Source of the DNA: Verrucomicrobiia bacterium
GTDB lineage: Bacteria > Verrucomicrobiota > Verrucomicrobiia > Verrucomicrobiales > DEV007
DNA: 64,000 nucleotides
Direction of reading: 5' to 3'
Assembly: GCA_030427505.1 (NCBI GenBank)
Contig: JAUICH010000009.1
Location: 1-64,000, forward strand
Part shown: in pieces, positions 1-11,100 of the stretch
How positions within the stretch are numbered: position 1 is the first letter of the stretch
How the letters are laid out: every line of letters starts with the position of its first letter
The notes under the pieces: generated by a model
Told to the model about the DNA's origin: nothing
What the model saw: the letters and a program-made list of their open reading frames with translations, nothing else
Database searches by the model: none
Position numbers and translations under genes: made by a program

Positions 1-2332
1 CGTTCGAACTGAGTTCGGTGAAACCAGTGGTGCCGTCCCAGCCAGCCGCCAGGTTGACGGAGCCGCTGCCCGCGTTGCGGACGTGGGTGAGGAGGGTGAT
101 GTCGCCCTCCGCGAAGAGGCCGAAGTCAGCGGAAGTATTCCACTGGATGGCTTCGTCAATGTCGTCGTCCAGGCCGACGTTGCGGACCGTGATGTTCCCG
201 CTGCCGGCGCCTCCGCCCGTGGCGCCAACCCAGAAATTGCTGCCGCTTTGCAGGGCCGCGCGGATGGTGGAGATGAGGATATTGTCGATGGAGAGGTCGT
301 CGCCAATAGAGACGTCCGGCGGGTCGGCCAGGATGGAGCCGGGATCGCCGCCGACGCTGTTGGCGGTGGCGGTGCCGAAGAATTTCAGGCCGCCATAGCC
401 GGACACTTCAATGAAGCCGCCGTTACCAGTGGCGCCGAGAGCGGCGGCGCTGATATCGCCATTGAAAATGGTATCGCCATTGGACCAGACGATGACGCGG
501 CCGCCGTTTCCGGAGACATAGGAGTCCGCCTTGATGGTGGAAGTCCGGCCAATGATGGTGCTTTCGGAATTCCGCACGTTCGAGTCGCCGCCCTGGAAGG
601 CGCCGCCGATCTGGATGATGCCGCCGCCCGCAGCGCCGGACGCGTCCACCGATGCCGTCGTGCCGATGATGACTTCTTCACCGGTGACGTCGATGTTCCC
701 ACCCACGCCGTTCTGGCCGACCGCGGAAAGAGTGCCGCCGATGAAGGTTTCGCCGGCGGAGTCTACATTGATCGTGCCGCCGTTTTCGCCGCCATCGACA
801 ATGACGAGAGAGTTGAGTTCGGTGGTGACGCTGTTTTCGCCGTAGAAGACGACCGTGCCGCCATCGGCGCCGCCGGACGCGTCCACGATGCCGCCTTCGG
901 CGAGCACGACGTCCGAGCCGGAGACGTTGACCGTGCCGCCATTGCCGGTAAGGCCCTTGGCGGAAACGGTGCCCGCGACGCGGACGGTGCCGCTTGAGTT
1001 GTCACCCACGAGCATGACGGAACCGCCGTTTTCGCCGCCGTCCGCGCTGATGAGGGAGCCGGGCAGGGCATCGATGGAGCCGCCAGTGACGCCCACGAAG
1101 CCGCCGTTCGCCGCGCCATTGGCGGAGAGCTGGCCCGCCACGGAGATGGTGCTGGAGGGATCGCCCGAGACGAGGACGGTGCCGCCGTTTCCGGTGGAAC
1201 CGTTGGCGCTGATATTGGCCTTGCCGATGGTGACGGAGGTGGTGTCCGTCAGCGAACCGATCATGACGGTGCCGCCGTCGCCGCCGTCAGCGGACACGCG
1301 GACGTTATCGCCCACGGAAATGGTTTCGCCCATGACGTTGATGGCGCCGCCGGGCAGGCCGCCGAGACCGTCCGCGTCCAAGGTGCCCGCGGCGATGTCC
1401 ACCTGGCTGCCCGGGCCGCCATCGATCATGATGGTGCCGCCGCTGCCGTCGAAGTTGCGGGCTTCGATGGTGCCGGTGTTTTGGATGTTCCCGCCGGCGG
1501 GGCTGGCGGTGAGGAGGACGCGGCCGTCTTTGTTCACGGCGCCCGTGGCGCGGATCATGCCGCTATTATTAATCGCAAGCGCGTAAACGTTGCCGTGGGC
1601 TTTCATTTCCACGGTGGCGGCGGTGATGGTGCCGGCGTTGTTGACGCCCGTGCCGGTGCCGTCTCCGGTGCCGCCATTGACAAAGACGCGGTCTTCGCCA
1701 GTGGCCTTGACGAGGATGTCGCCGCCGGCGGCCAGGGTCACGCCGCCGTCCACGGCGCCGATGGTGCCCTGGTTGTCGATGCGCTGACCGAAGAGGAAGA
1801 TGTCGCCCTGGGCGGAGGAAATGTGGCCGTAGTTCGTGACGGCGGCGGTGGAAGAGCCATAGAACCGGTCGTCGCCTCCGTTGAGGAAGTCGGCATCGTC
1901 AATGTCCAGGGTGGATCCGATGAAGCCGCCGAAGACGTCGATCACGCCCGAGGGGCCGACCATGATGCCGTTCTGGTTGATGAGGAGAATCTTGCCATTG
2001 CCGGTGAGCAGGCCGTTGATGGCGGAAGGGGCGACACCGACCACCCGGTTCAGGGCCGCCGAGGTGGCGGAGGGCTGGACGAATTGAGTGACCTCTCCGT
2101 TGGCGATGGAGAAGCTTTCCCAGTTGATGATGGCTTTGTCGGTTCCCTGGAGGACCTGGAGGTGTCCGGCGAGTTCGTCATTGAATTCGACCGCTCCGTT
2201 GACCACGACGCCGCCAGTGGGGTTTGCCTGTGCCGCGTAGGGCAGGCAGACCAGACTGGGGAAAATGGTGACGAGCGCAAACAAACGGCAGAAAAGATTC
2301 CGCCGGAGGTGGGGAGTAATGGTTGTCTTCAT
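1..2332 (-). CDS. Filamentous-haemagglutinin-like exoprotein (two-partner secretion), C-terminus beyond window
   Basis: The minus strand is open from an ATG at 2332 to base 2, 777 codons with no stop, so the gene continues past the left edge. Residues 1 to about 36 form a long Sec-type signal peptide (basic n-region, hydrophobic core, ending near AQA). Next comes a haemagglutination-activity/TPS domain with the NQNGI motif near residue 116 (the family's NPNG motif), where the exported protein contacts a TpsB outer-membrane pore. From about residue 300 on it is a Gly/Asn/Thr/Val-rich beta-helix with recurring NGGTV-type turns; the phrase RVIVWSNG near residue 611 is typical of FHA exoproteins. 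Role is inferred as a secreted surface or adhesion protein. No TpsB gene is in the window. Plus-strand open frames over this stretch are shadows caused by the low-complexity GGC/ACC codons. Confidence 0.85.
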   Translation of the reverse strand, partial: MKTTITPHLRRNLFCRLFALVTIFPSLVCLPYAAQANPTGGVVVNGAVEFNDELAGHLQVLQGTDKAIINWESFSIANGEVTQFVQPSATSAALNRVVGVAPSAINGLLTGNGKILLINQNGIMVGPSGVIDVFGGFIGSTLDIDDADFLNGGDDRFYGSSTAAVTNYGHISSAQGDIFLFGQRIDNQGTIGAVDGGVTLAAGGDILVKATGEDRVFVNGGTGDGTGTGVNNAGTITAATVEMKAHGNVYALAINNSGMIRATGAVNKDGRVLLTASPAGGNIQNTGTIEARNFDGSGGTIMIDGGPGSQVDIAAGTLDADGLGGLPGGAINVMGETISVGDNVRVSADGGDGGTVMIGSLTDTTSVTIGKANISANGSTGNGGTVLVSGDPSSTISVAGQLSANGAANGGFVGVTGGSIDALPGSLISADGGENGGSVMLVGDNSSGTVRVAGTVSAKGLTGNGGTVNVSGSDVVLAEGGIVDASGGADGGTVVFYGENSVTTELNSLVIVDGGENGGTINVDSAGETFIGGTLSAVGQNGVGGNIDVTGEEVIIGTTASVDASGAAGGGIIQIGGAFQGGDSNVRNSESTIIGRTSTIKADSYVSGNGGRVIVWSNGDTIFNGDISAAALGATGNGGFIEVSGYGGLKFFGTATANSVGGDPGSILADPPDVSIGDDLSIDNILISTIRAALQSGSNFWVGATGGGAGSGNITVRNVGLDDDIDEAIQWNTSADFGLFAEGDITLLTHVRNAGSGSVNLAAGWDGTTGFTELSSN

Positions 2333-2994
2333 CCTGTATCTTTCTCTTTTTAAGAGGGGGCTCCGCCCGGTCCGCGTGAGCAAACCGGAACCCGATGAGG
2401 GGTTAGGACCGTGGGGATCGCTACCCAATCGAGGTGAGTCTTTCCAAATTCGCGATGCCAGTCCTGCCGGCAATCACGGCTGTCTCTGAGGGTTTTCGCC
2501 GGGCGGGGAGCTCCGGCTTTAGAAAAGAAGCGCACTCAAAATTCAAGTACGAATCGTTTCTATACAAATGATTGTGCCGAGTACGCGAATACGTGACAAG
2601 ACAAAATTGTTTGGAAGTGCGTGCTATCGTCCGGGCGGCTGAGGTTGAATGGCGGTTAAAGCCTTTGTTAAGAGTAAGTTACAGAGATTTAAAGGGGGCG
2701 GACAGCTGCCGGAATAATTGGTCCAAATATTTTTTTCGAATTGGTCCCGGCGTGGCCTGAATCGAAATTCGAGCGGACGAAAATGCTTAGTTTTTCTGAG
2801 GAATCAGTTAGGAACTGAAAGGTGTTTTTCAAGAGAGCAGGAAGACAGCGGGAGTCGCGCCGCTTTGAAGCCCGGCGGTGGGGCTTCGGAGGAGCGGCGA
2901 AGGGATGATCCGGGTTCCGGGGAGGAAGCCCTAAGCTAAGCAGGGATGGGGGTGGATTCTTGAGCGCCGGACCGGCGAGAAATGCAAGCCAATC
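2333..2994. other. Intergenic stretch upstream of the exoprotein gene, no gene seen
   Basis: Short open frames exist here but none has a recognisable domain, good start context or codon bias like the neighbours. AT-richer patches lie at about 2530-2600 and 2640-2830 and could hold the promoter of the minus-strand exoprotein gene. I could not settle on a -10/-35 pair. Confidence 0.5.
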
Positions 2995-3537
2995 GAAATG
3001 CTACGCGATCAAGCGTGGTGACCGGTTGAGTCGAGCCCTTCCGCGGGGGCGAATGGCGCTGACAGATCCCCGTTGAAATCGCCTGCCGGGGTCTTAAGGC
3101 CGGAGGGCTGAAGGCCCGGCGCATACCAGCCTGGGGCGCGAGCCCCAGGAAAACGGGTCCCAATGAATATCGAGGGCCACAGGTCCGGCGCATCCCCCCT
3201 GGGGGTGGCGGCGGAGTTGCGGCGCGCCCGCACCCGCATGCGCCGGGCCTTGACTTCGCTTTGCTCGCCCCCTGGGCTGCCCTGCCGGGCAGTCTACCTG
3301 CGCTTCGCTTCGGTTCAGCCCTCGAAATTTGTCAATCCGCCTAACCTGGGGCTCGCGCCCCAGGCTGGTATGCGGCGCGCCGTTGGCGCTCATGCCCCGC
3401 GAGGACGATCAGCCAGGCCGGCGCGCGAAACATTGGGGCGCACATCCGGGGAGAATGGCGCGCGATGCCTGGCTGGCAACGGCATCGCGATTGAATCCCG
3501 TAACAGAGCCGGTCATCATGCTTATCCGGGCGCCACA
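2995..3537. repeat. Inverted-repeat element, copy A (left flank of the sulfotransferase/PKS-NRPS segment)
   Basis: This non-coding element is repeated at 17439-17922 in the same orientation with long near-identical stretches, for example 3118-3175 against 17562-17619. Within the copy, 3121-3149 is the exact reverse complement of 3345-3373. Each arm contains an 8-bp stem hairpin (CCTGGGGC with GCCCCAGG, 4-base loop) at 3130-3149 and 3345-3364. The outer ends (about 3008-3026 and 3509-3527) are also inverted relative to each other. The element stops 4 bases short of the sulfotransferase stop codon. Both strands give short junk peptides with similar strings such as RRAAYQPGA, which explains spurious ORFs here. 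No transposase is inside it. Confidence 0.85.
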
Positions 3538-3541
3538 CCGC

Positions 3542-4705
3542 CTAATCGGCGATCTGGATGTCGTCCGTGGGATCGGTGGGGTACCCCCAGTGATCGAGGG
3601 AAAAGCGCCAGCGTTCCTGGATGTCCTGGGCGGCGGCGGGGCGCAGGGTGTGGATGTTTTTCCGGTACCCTTTTTGAGACTCCACGTAGGGAGCGATGGC
3701 CGCCAGGGCGTCATCCCGATTTTCCAGGCCGAGCGAGTCGTAGATGCGGCCGATTTCTTCGAGAGGCTGCTTGGTGATGGCTTCGAAGGTGGTCTCGCAG
3801 AGCTGGCCCGGTGGAATCTGCTCGCGGTCCTGGAGGTAGCGGCGCATGAGGTCCTCGTAGTTGTCGAGGGTCAGGGCGTGGTAGTCGATATCCAGGAAGT
3901 CCTGCCAGGCGAAGGCGTTCAGCACCCGGGCGAAGTGGGCCATGGTGGAGAGGTAGACCTTATAAGGATTCCGCACGATGTGGATGAAGCGCGCGCGGGG
4001 GAATAGCTCCTTCAGGAGGAGGATGCGGGTGGTGGAGGCGGGGTTCTTCAGCAGGAGCTGTTTGCCGCCGTAGGCGTAGTTCAGCTTCCGGACGAGGAGG
4101 CGGTAGGCGTCCTTAAAGCCGTCCAGCTCTTCCGGGGTCAGTTCGTCAAAGAACATGGAGCGGCGGAACTGCTTCCGGAACTGCTGGGGAAAGTAGTACC
4201 CATTATAATAGCAGACGGGATTCATGTTCCCGAGGGCCATTTCCTCTTCCTGGGGCGCTTCCGGGGTGAGGAGGACGTTGTCGATGCCGCGCGTTTTGGG
4301 CAGGGTGCGGCGGATGATTTCGCGCCCGATTCTGGCCTTTTTGCCCAGCATGTTCCAGGGCAGGGAAGTCTGGGCGAAGTCGATGAACCCGAAGCGGGGG
4401 TCCTGGCTGAAGAGGTTGTGCAGGTGGGTGGTGCCGCTGCGCCAGTGGCCCACGATGAAGATGGGATCTTCCGGCATGGGGCACTTTTCAATGGCTCCAC
4501 GCCAGAAGAGACTTTCGAAATGGTACAGCGGCCACCGCCCCAGCGTCGAAACAATCGCCATTAGGCGTTGCGCCCGCGATCTCTGGTTGTAAGGTCGCCC
4601 CGCGCGGTACTGATCGATGAGGGTCTTCAGGTTACAACCAGCAAGCGGATGTAAAAGGGGGGGTGGCTCGGATGCTGCTAACTCAAGCGTCCAGCTTTGG
4701 CTCAT
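3542..4705 (-). CDS. Sulfotransferase family protein (PAPS-dependent type)
   Basis: The product has about 387 residues from an ATG at 4705; an in-frame ATG at 4804 would add 33 proline/arginine-rich residues that look like leader sequence. The 5'-phosphosulfate-binding loop is seen as FIVGHWRSGTTHLHNLF, and the 3'-phosphate-binding region as IHIVRNPYKVYLSTM. Both are standard for the Sulfotransfer_3 family, which moves sulfate from PAPS to a hydroxyl or amine. There is no signal peptide or membrane segment, so it is probably cytoplasmic. It is transcribed away from the PKS-NRPS and lies with it between two copies of the same repeat, so a tailoring role on the polyketide is plausible but inferred; the alternative is a cell-envelope glycan or lipid as acceptor. 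No strong ribosome-binding site precedes either start. Confidence 0.8.
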   Translation of the reverse strand: MSQSWTLELAASEPPPLLHPLAGCNLKTLIDQYRAGRPYNQRSRAQRLMAIVSTLGRWPLYHFESLFWRGAIEKCPMPEDPIFIVGHWRSGTTHLHNLFSQDPRFGFIDFAQTSLPWNMLGKKARIGREIIRRTLPKTRGIDNVLLTPEAPQEEEMALGNMNPVCYYNGYYFPQQFRKQFRRSMFFDELTPEELDGFKDAYRLLVRKLNYAYGGKQLLLKNPASTTRILLLKELFPRARFIHIVRNPYKVYLSTMAHFARVLNAFAWQDFLDIDYHALTLDNYEDLMRRYLQDREQIPPGQLCETTFEAITKQPLEEIGRIYDSLGLENRDDALAAIAPYVESQKGYRKNIHTLRPAAAQDIQERWRFSLDHWGYPTDPTDDIQIAD

Positions 4706-5132
4706 GCGCGCGAATCTAATAGCCCCCGGATATCTTGCGAGCGGTCTTTTAGGAAACTTGAAAGTCCCGGGAGGCCGCTCTAGTATCCCCCCTTTTTCTG
4801 CCACCTCTCAAAATACACCACCATGCCGACCACAGCCCGCGGGGGCCGGACCAGCCGGAAACCACTGAAGACTGAGACAGACAGGATGCGGCGCGCGGGG
4901 CGGTGTGTGGACTTGGAGGCTGGCAGTCAGAAACTCAATCCGCCGCCCGGACGTGGCTGGGGAATGGGTCGGCCAGGAATTTTTTGAAAGAGATGTTCTG
5001 TAAGGATTGAGGATTTCAAACGAACGAGAAAAACTTTAGTAATGTCGAACACCGGACCTGGGGGAGAGCGATCCTGACGTTTGATTTGTCGGGAGGGCAC
5101 TGGCTGAGGGCGGTTTTACGCAAACAGGTGGC
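4706..5132. other. Divergent intergenic region between sulfotransferase and PKS-NRPS
   Basis: These 427 bases (fewer if the sulfotransferase starts at 4804) must hold promoters for both genes. The stretch 4980-5045 is AT-rich and is the best candidate for the megasynthase promoter. I saw no clear operator palindrome and no coding sequence. Confidence 0.5.
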
Positions 5133-8100
5133 ATGAGCAAAGCGCGCGAAAAAGTAGAATCCATGGAATCGAATCATGAACCTCTGGCGATCGTGGGGAT
5201 CGGTTGCCGTTTTCCGGGTGGAGCGGTCGACCCGGCCTCTTTCTGGAATCTGCTGACGGGAGGTCAGTCGGGGATCGTGGAAGTTCCGGAGAACCGCTGG
5301 CACCGTGAGCGGTTTTACCATGAGAACAGCGAGATTCCTGGAAAGATGATCACCAAGTGGGGTGGTTTCATTAACGATTTCGACAAGTTCGACGCTCAGT
5401 TTTTTGGAATTTCGCCGCGTGAAGCGCTCCGGATGGACCCCCAGCAGCGGTGGTTGCTGGAAACGGCCTGGGAATGTCTGGAAGACGCGGGCATGCCGCC
5501 GGTGGATCTGCGGGGCAGCGCGACGGGTGTGTTTGTGGGGATTGCGTCCAACGACTACGCCAACGTGGCGATGGGCGACCCGGCGAACGTGGACGTGCAC
5601 ACGAACAGCGGCAGCACGCTCTCCATCGCTTCGAACCGGATTGCGTATCTCTTTGACTTTAAAGGACCGGCGCTGTCGGTGGACACGGCGTGTTCCTCCG
5701 CGCTGGTGGCGGTGAACCTGGCCTGCCAGAGCATCTGGTCCGGCGACTGCGACATGGCCCTGGCGGGTGGGGTGAACGCCCTGCTGACGCCGGACGCGTC
5801 CATTGGTTTCAGTAAGGCCTCCATGCTGTCCCCGAGCGGGAAGTGTTTCGCCTTCGACTCCCGCGCCAACGGTTACGTGCGTGGGGAAGGCGCCGGGATG
5901 ATCGTGCTGAAGCCGATCTCCAAGGCGGTGGAAGACGGCGACCGGGTGTATGCCGTGGTGCGCGCCGCGGTGATCAACCAGGACGGCCACACCTCCTCCA
6001 TGACCGTGCCCGGCGTGGAAAGCCAGGCGGCGATGCTGCGCGAAGCCTATAAGCAGGCTGGCATGACGCCGGACCGCGTGACTTACATGGAAGCGCACGG
6101 CACCGGCACGCCGGTGGGCGACCCGATCGAAACCCGGGCCCTGGGTCAGGTGCTGGCCGAAGGCCGCCCGGAAGGGGAATACTGCCTGATCGGTTCCGTG
6201 AAGACGAACATCGGTCACCTGGAGTCCGGCTCCGGGATCGCTGGCTTGGTGAAGGCCGCGCTGGTGCTTTACCACGACACGGTGCCGCCGAACCTGAATT
6301 TCAAAACGCCGAACCCGAACATTCCGTTCGAGGAGTTCAAGCTGAAGGTGGCGACGAAGCTGCAACCGCTGCCGCACCTGGACGGCCACGCGCCGGTCAC
6401 GGCGGTGAACTCCTTTGGCTTCGGGGGCACCAACGCGCACATCGTGCTGGAAGCGGCTCCGGTGGAGGAAGCCGCGGAGAAAGGGGAAGCGCCCGAACCG
6501 GCTGACCGGCCGCTGGTGCTGCCGCTCTCGGGACGGGGCGACGACGCGCTGCGGGACACGGTCACGAAGTTCCGCCGCTACCTGCGGGCCAACGACTCCG
6601 ACTCCCTGAACGACATCGCCGCCGCGGCGGGCGAGAAGCGGGAGCACCTGGACAACCGCATTGCTTTCATTGGGAAAGACAAGGACGACATCTGTAATGA
6701 GATGTCCGCCTGGCTGGCCGGGGAAAACCTGGAAACCGTGGTGACGGGACGCCCCACGGGAGCCGTTCACCCGCTGGTGTTCGTGTTTACCGGACAGGGC
6801 GCCCAGTGGTGGGCGATGGGTCAGGAACTGCTGGCGCGCGAGCCGGTGTTCCGCAAGACGCTGGAAGGGATAGACGAGCTTTTGAAGCCGCTGGCCGGCT
6901 GGTCGCTGATCGAGGAAATGACCCGCGACGAGGCGACTTCGCAGATCAACCGCACGAACATCGCGCAGCCCGCCATCTTTGCCCTTCAGGTGGGCTTGGC
7001 GGAACTGTGGAAGTCCTGGGGTATCGAGCCCTCCAAAGTGGTGGGTCACTCCGTGGGTGAGGTGGCGGCCGCCTACGTGGCGGGCGTTTACACGATGGAA
7101 GACGCGGTGAAAGTCATCTATCACCGGAGCCGTCTGCAGGACACCACGGGCGGTCACGGCCGCATGGTGGCGGTCGGCCTTTCCGCCGAGGAAGGCAAGA
7201 AAGCCATCGCGGGCCACGAGAAAGAAGTGGAAGTGGCGGTCATCAACAGCCCCGGCATGATCACGCTGGCGGGGGATACCGGGCCGCTGGAGAAGATCGT
7301 GGGCAAACTGGAGGAAGAAGGAAAATTCGTCCGCTGGCTGCGGATCGACTACGCCTTCCACACCCACCAGATGGAGCCGATCAAGGACGAGCTTCTGGAA
7401 GTGCTGGCGGACATCAAGCCGATGGCGGCGAAGATTCCGTTTATCTCCACCGTCACGGGTGGCGTGCTGGCCGGCGAGAAGCTGGACGGCCTTTACTGGT
7501 GGCGGAACGTGCGCGAGTCCGTGCTCTTTGCCCCGGCCCTGAGCGGCTTGATCCGCGCGGGCGAGGACAGCTTCCTGGAACTGGGACCGCACCCGGCGCT
7601 GCAAAGCCCGATCAACGAGTGCCTGTCCGACCAGAAGAAGAAGGGCGTGGTGTTCGCGTCCCTGAAGCGGAAGACCGACGAGTCCGTGGAAATGCTGCGC
7701 AACCTGTGCCAACTGCATCTCCAGGGGTACAAGGTAGACTGGCGCACCGTGAACCAGAGCAGCGGCGCCCATGTGGACCTGCCGGGATACGCCTGGCAGC
7801 GGGAGCGCTACTGGCTGGAGTCCGCCGCGTCCGCCCGGCTGCGCCTGGCGCCGGAGGATCACCCCCTGCTGGGGCTGAAGGTAACGGCGCCCGAGCCGTC
7901 CTGGCGTTTCGAGCTGGACCCGCGCTACTTCGCTTACCTGGACGATCACCGCTTCTGGGACAGCGTGGTGTTCCCCGCCGCTGGTTACGGAGAGATCGGT
8001 CTGGCCATCGCACGTGTGCTCTTCCCGGACGATCCGTATAGCGTGGAAGACCTGGAAATGAAGAAAGCGCTCTTCATTTCCGAGAAGCAGGTGCCGACCG

Positions 8101-11100
8101 TCGAGGTGGTGTACCACCCTGACACGCACGCCTTCCAGATCTACTCCGCCACGGGCGACAAGAAAGACTGGGAACTGAACGCCCAGGGCGTGCTGCGGAA
8201 GATCCCGATGCCGCGGGGGGAAGAACCCGTGGACTTCGAAGCCATTCGGGAGAACCTGCCGACGTACTACGATCACAAGCGTTACTACGAAGAGTACGAG
8301 AAGGCGGGTTATCAATTCCGGCCGAACTTCAAACAGCTCACCAACGTGTGGCGCCGCAAGCACGAGTCGCTGGCGGAGATCGAAGTGCCGGAAGAGGTGC
8401 GCCAGACCACGCCGGACTACCATTTCCATCCCGCGGTGCTGGACGCGTGTTTCCACGCCGTGAAAGGCGCCCAGGAAATCAAGGAAGGCAGCCGGGCGGA
8501 AGATTACTTCTACCTGCCGGCTTCCATTCACCGGGTGCGGCTGCTGACCGAGCGCGCGCCGGATCACCTGTGGGCGCACTGTCACCTGAACTACCAGGGC
8601 GACGACTACGTGCTGGCCGACATCCAGGTCTATGACGTGGACGGCAATCACGTGGCCGAGATCCTCGGGTTCCGCGCCGACCGCGTGGAGCAGAAGGACG
8701 ACAACGACCTGGAGAAATGCTCCTACCAGACCAAGTGGGAACCCGTGCGCCTGAAGGGAACGGGCACCGAAGGCTCGGCCCACCTGACCCCGGTGGCCGA
8801 AGTGCTGGAGACCGTCAACGCGCTGACGCCGGGGCTCTACGAGGAGAACAACCTGTCCTACCTCTACGCCACCTTTGGCCCGCAACTGGACGCGGCGGCC
8901 CGGCAGCTGATGATCAACGCCCTGATCTACCTGGGCTGGAAGCCCGAGGTGGGCGACACGTTCACGCTGGAAGGGTTTGCCAAGCAGTATGACGTGGCAC
9001 CGCAGCACAAGCGCTACCTGGCGGCGGTGTTCTCCGCGATTGAAGCGGACGGCATTGTCGAGCCCACGGGCGAGTATGCCTGGGTGGTGAAGAGCGTGCC
9101 GGAGTGGAAAGACGCGCCGCAGCAGCTGCGCGACCTGGCGGCCGCCTCGCCGAAGTTCGCGGGTGAGGTGGATCTCCAGATGGCCACTGGTCCCTACCTG
9201 GGGCAGGTGCTGTGCGGCGAAGCCGACCCGATCGATCTGCTGTTCCCCGGCGGTTCCTCCAAGCTGTTGGAAGCCTTCTACCGCGACGCGGTGGACTTCC
9301 CGGTGCTGAACGAGCTGGTCCGCAAGGCCCTGGCGAAGATGTTCGAAAAACTGCCCGAGCGCCGCGCCCTGCGCGTGCTGGAGGTGGGCGCGGGCACGGG
9401 TTCGCTGACGCGGGCCGTCCTGCCGGCCTTCCCGGCGGACCGGACGGAATACGTCTTTACCGACAACGGCCCGCTCTTTGTGGTGGAAGCGAAAGACCGC
9501 TTCGAGGAGTGCCCCTTCATGGAGTTCGCCGTTCTGGACATTGAGAAAGATCCCATGGCCCAGAAGTTCGAGGCGCACAGCTTTGACCTGATCCTGGGTT
9601 CGAACGTGCTGCACGCCACGATGGACCTGAAGGACACGCTGGCCAACCTGCGCCGCTGCCTGGCGCCGGACGGCATGCTGATGTTCCTGGAAGCGACCTT
9701 CCCGCGCCCGGCGCTGGACAACGTGTTCGGCCTGCTGAACGGCTGGTGGCGCTACACCGACCTGGACGTGCGGACGGACTCCGCGCTGCTGACCCGCGAC
9801 CGCTGGGAAAGCCTGCTGACGGAGTGTGGCTACCGCGAAGCCGGATCGTTCATCACTTCGCCCAAGAAGGAAGAAGGCCAACAGACCGTCTTCATCGCCC
9901 GCGCGCCCGAGCCGGTGGAGTTGCCGGAGGAAATTGAAGTCACCGCCGCCGCCGCGGAAGCGGAAGTAGAGGTGGAAGAAGAAGCCGCTCCGGCGGACGT
10001 GGCCATCCTGATCGGCGAAGGCAAAGGCCTTTCCACGAAGCTCAGCCAGGCCCTTTCCCTCCACGGCCTCGAAACCGTGACGGTGGACGAGAAGGTGGAA
10101 AGCCTGATGGCGAAGCTGGAAGCGCTGACCGCTGAAGGCCGGAAGGTGACGAAGCTGGTTCACCTGCTGAGCCTGGAGCATCCGACCGCTGAAACGCTGA
10201 CGCTGGAGAACCTGGACGGCGCCCAGCAGACCGGGGTGTTGCACGCTCTTGAGATGGCGAAGGCGCTGGTCGCGCTGAAGCCCGAGCCGGCGCCGAAGGT
10301 ATTCTTCGTGCTGCGCGGCGTGCAGGACGCGGTGGAGGGCGACAAGGCCCTGTCGCTGGCGTCTTCGCCCGTGATCGGCCTGATTCGCGTGGCGTCCAAC
10401 GAGCATACCGAATACGGCTGGACCTGCGTCGATCTGGACGCGGCGGGAGGCGACACGGAAGCCGAGGACCTGGCGAGCGAGATCGCGCTGTCCGATGGCG
10501 AATACGAAGTGGCTTACCGCGCGGGCCGGCGCTATGCGCGCCGCCTGCACCGGGTGAAGCCCGACGACATGCCGCCGATCACCCGCAACGCGGTGCAGCC
10601 GGACGGTACCGTCTTGCCTTACCGCCTGGAAATCGACAAGCCGGGCATTCTTTCCAACCTGCGCCTGAGCGAAACCACGCGCCGCGATCCCGAAGCGGAC
10701 GAGGTGGAGATCCAGATCAAGGCGGGCGGCATCAACTTCCGCGACGTCATGAAGGCGCTGGGGATGTACCCCGGCAATCCCGTGGACTTGAAGTGGTTCG
10801 GGGACGACCTGGCCGGTGAAGTGGTGCGGGTGGGTTCCAACGTGAAGGACCTGAAGCCGGGCGACGCCGTGATCGGCATGGCGCCTTACTGCTTCCGCTC
10901 TTACGTGACGGTGCACCGCAGCATGGTCTTCCGGAAACCCGCGAAGATGACCTTCGCGGACGCGGCCACGCTGCCCACGGTGTTCCTGACGGCGCACTAC
11001 GGCATCAACGAACTGGCCCGGATGCGGAAGGGCGAAAGCATTCTCGTCCACGCCGGGACCGGCGGGGTGGGGCAGGCAGCCATCCAGATCGCGAAGCACC

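Noticed and set aside
83-2353. Plus-strand open frames of about 240-300 residues over the exoprotein
   Set aside because: They are Ala/Gly/Asp-rich mirror images of the repeat codons; the minus-strand frame has the signal peptide and FHA motifs.
3163-4006. Plus-strand open frames of about 200 residues across repeat A and the sulfotransferase end
   Set aside because: They translate the palindromic element and the antisense of the sulfotransferase; no protein features.
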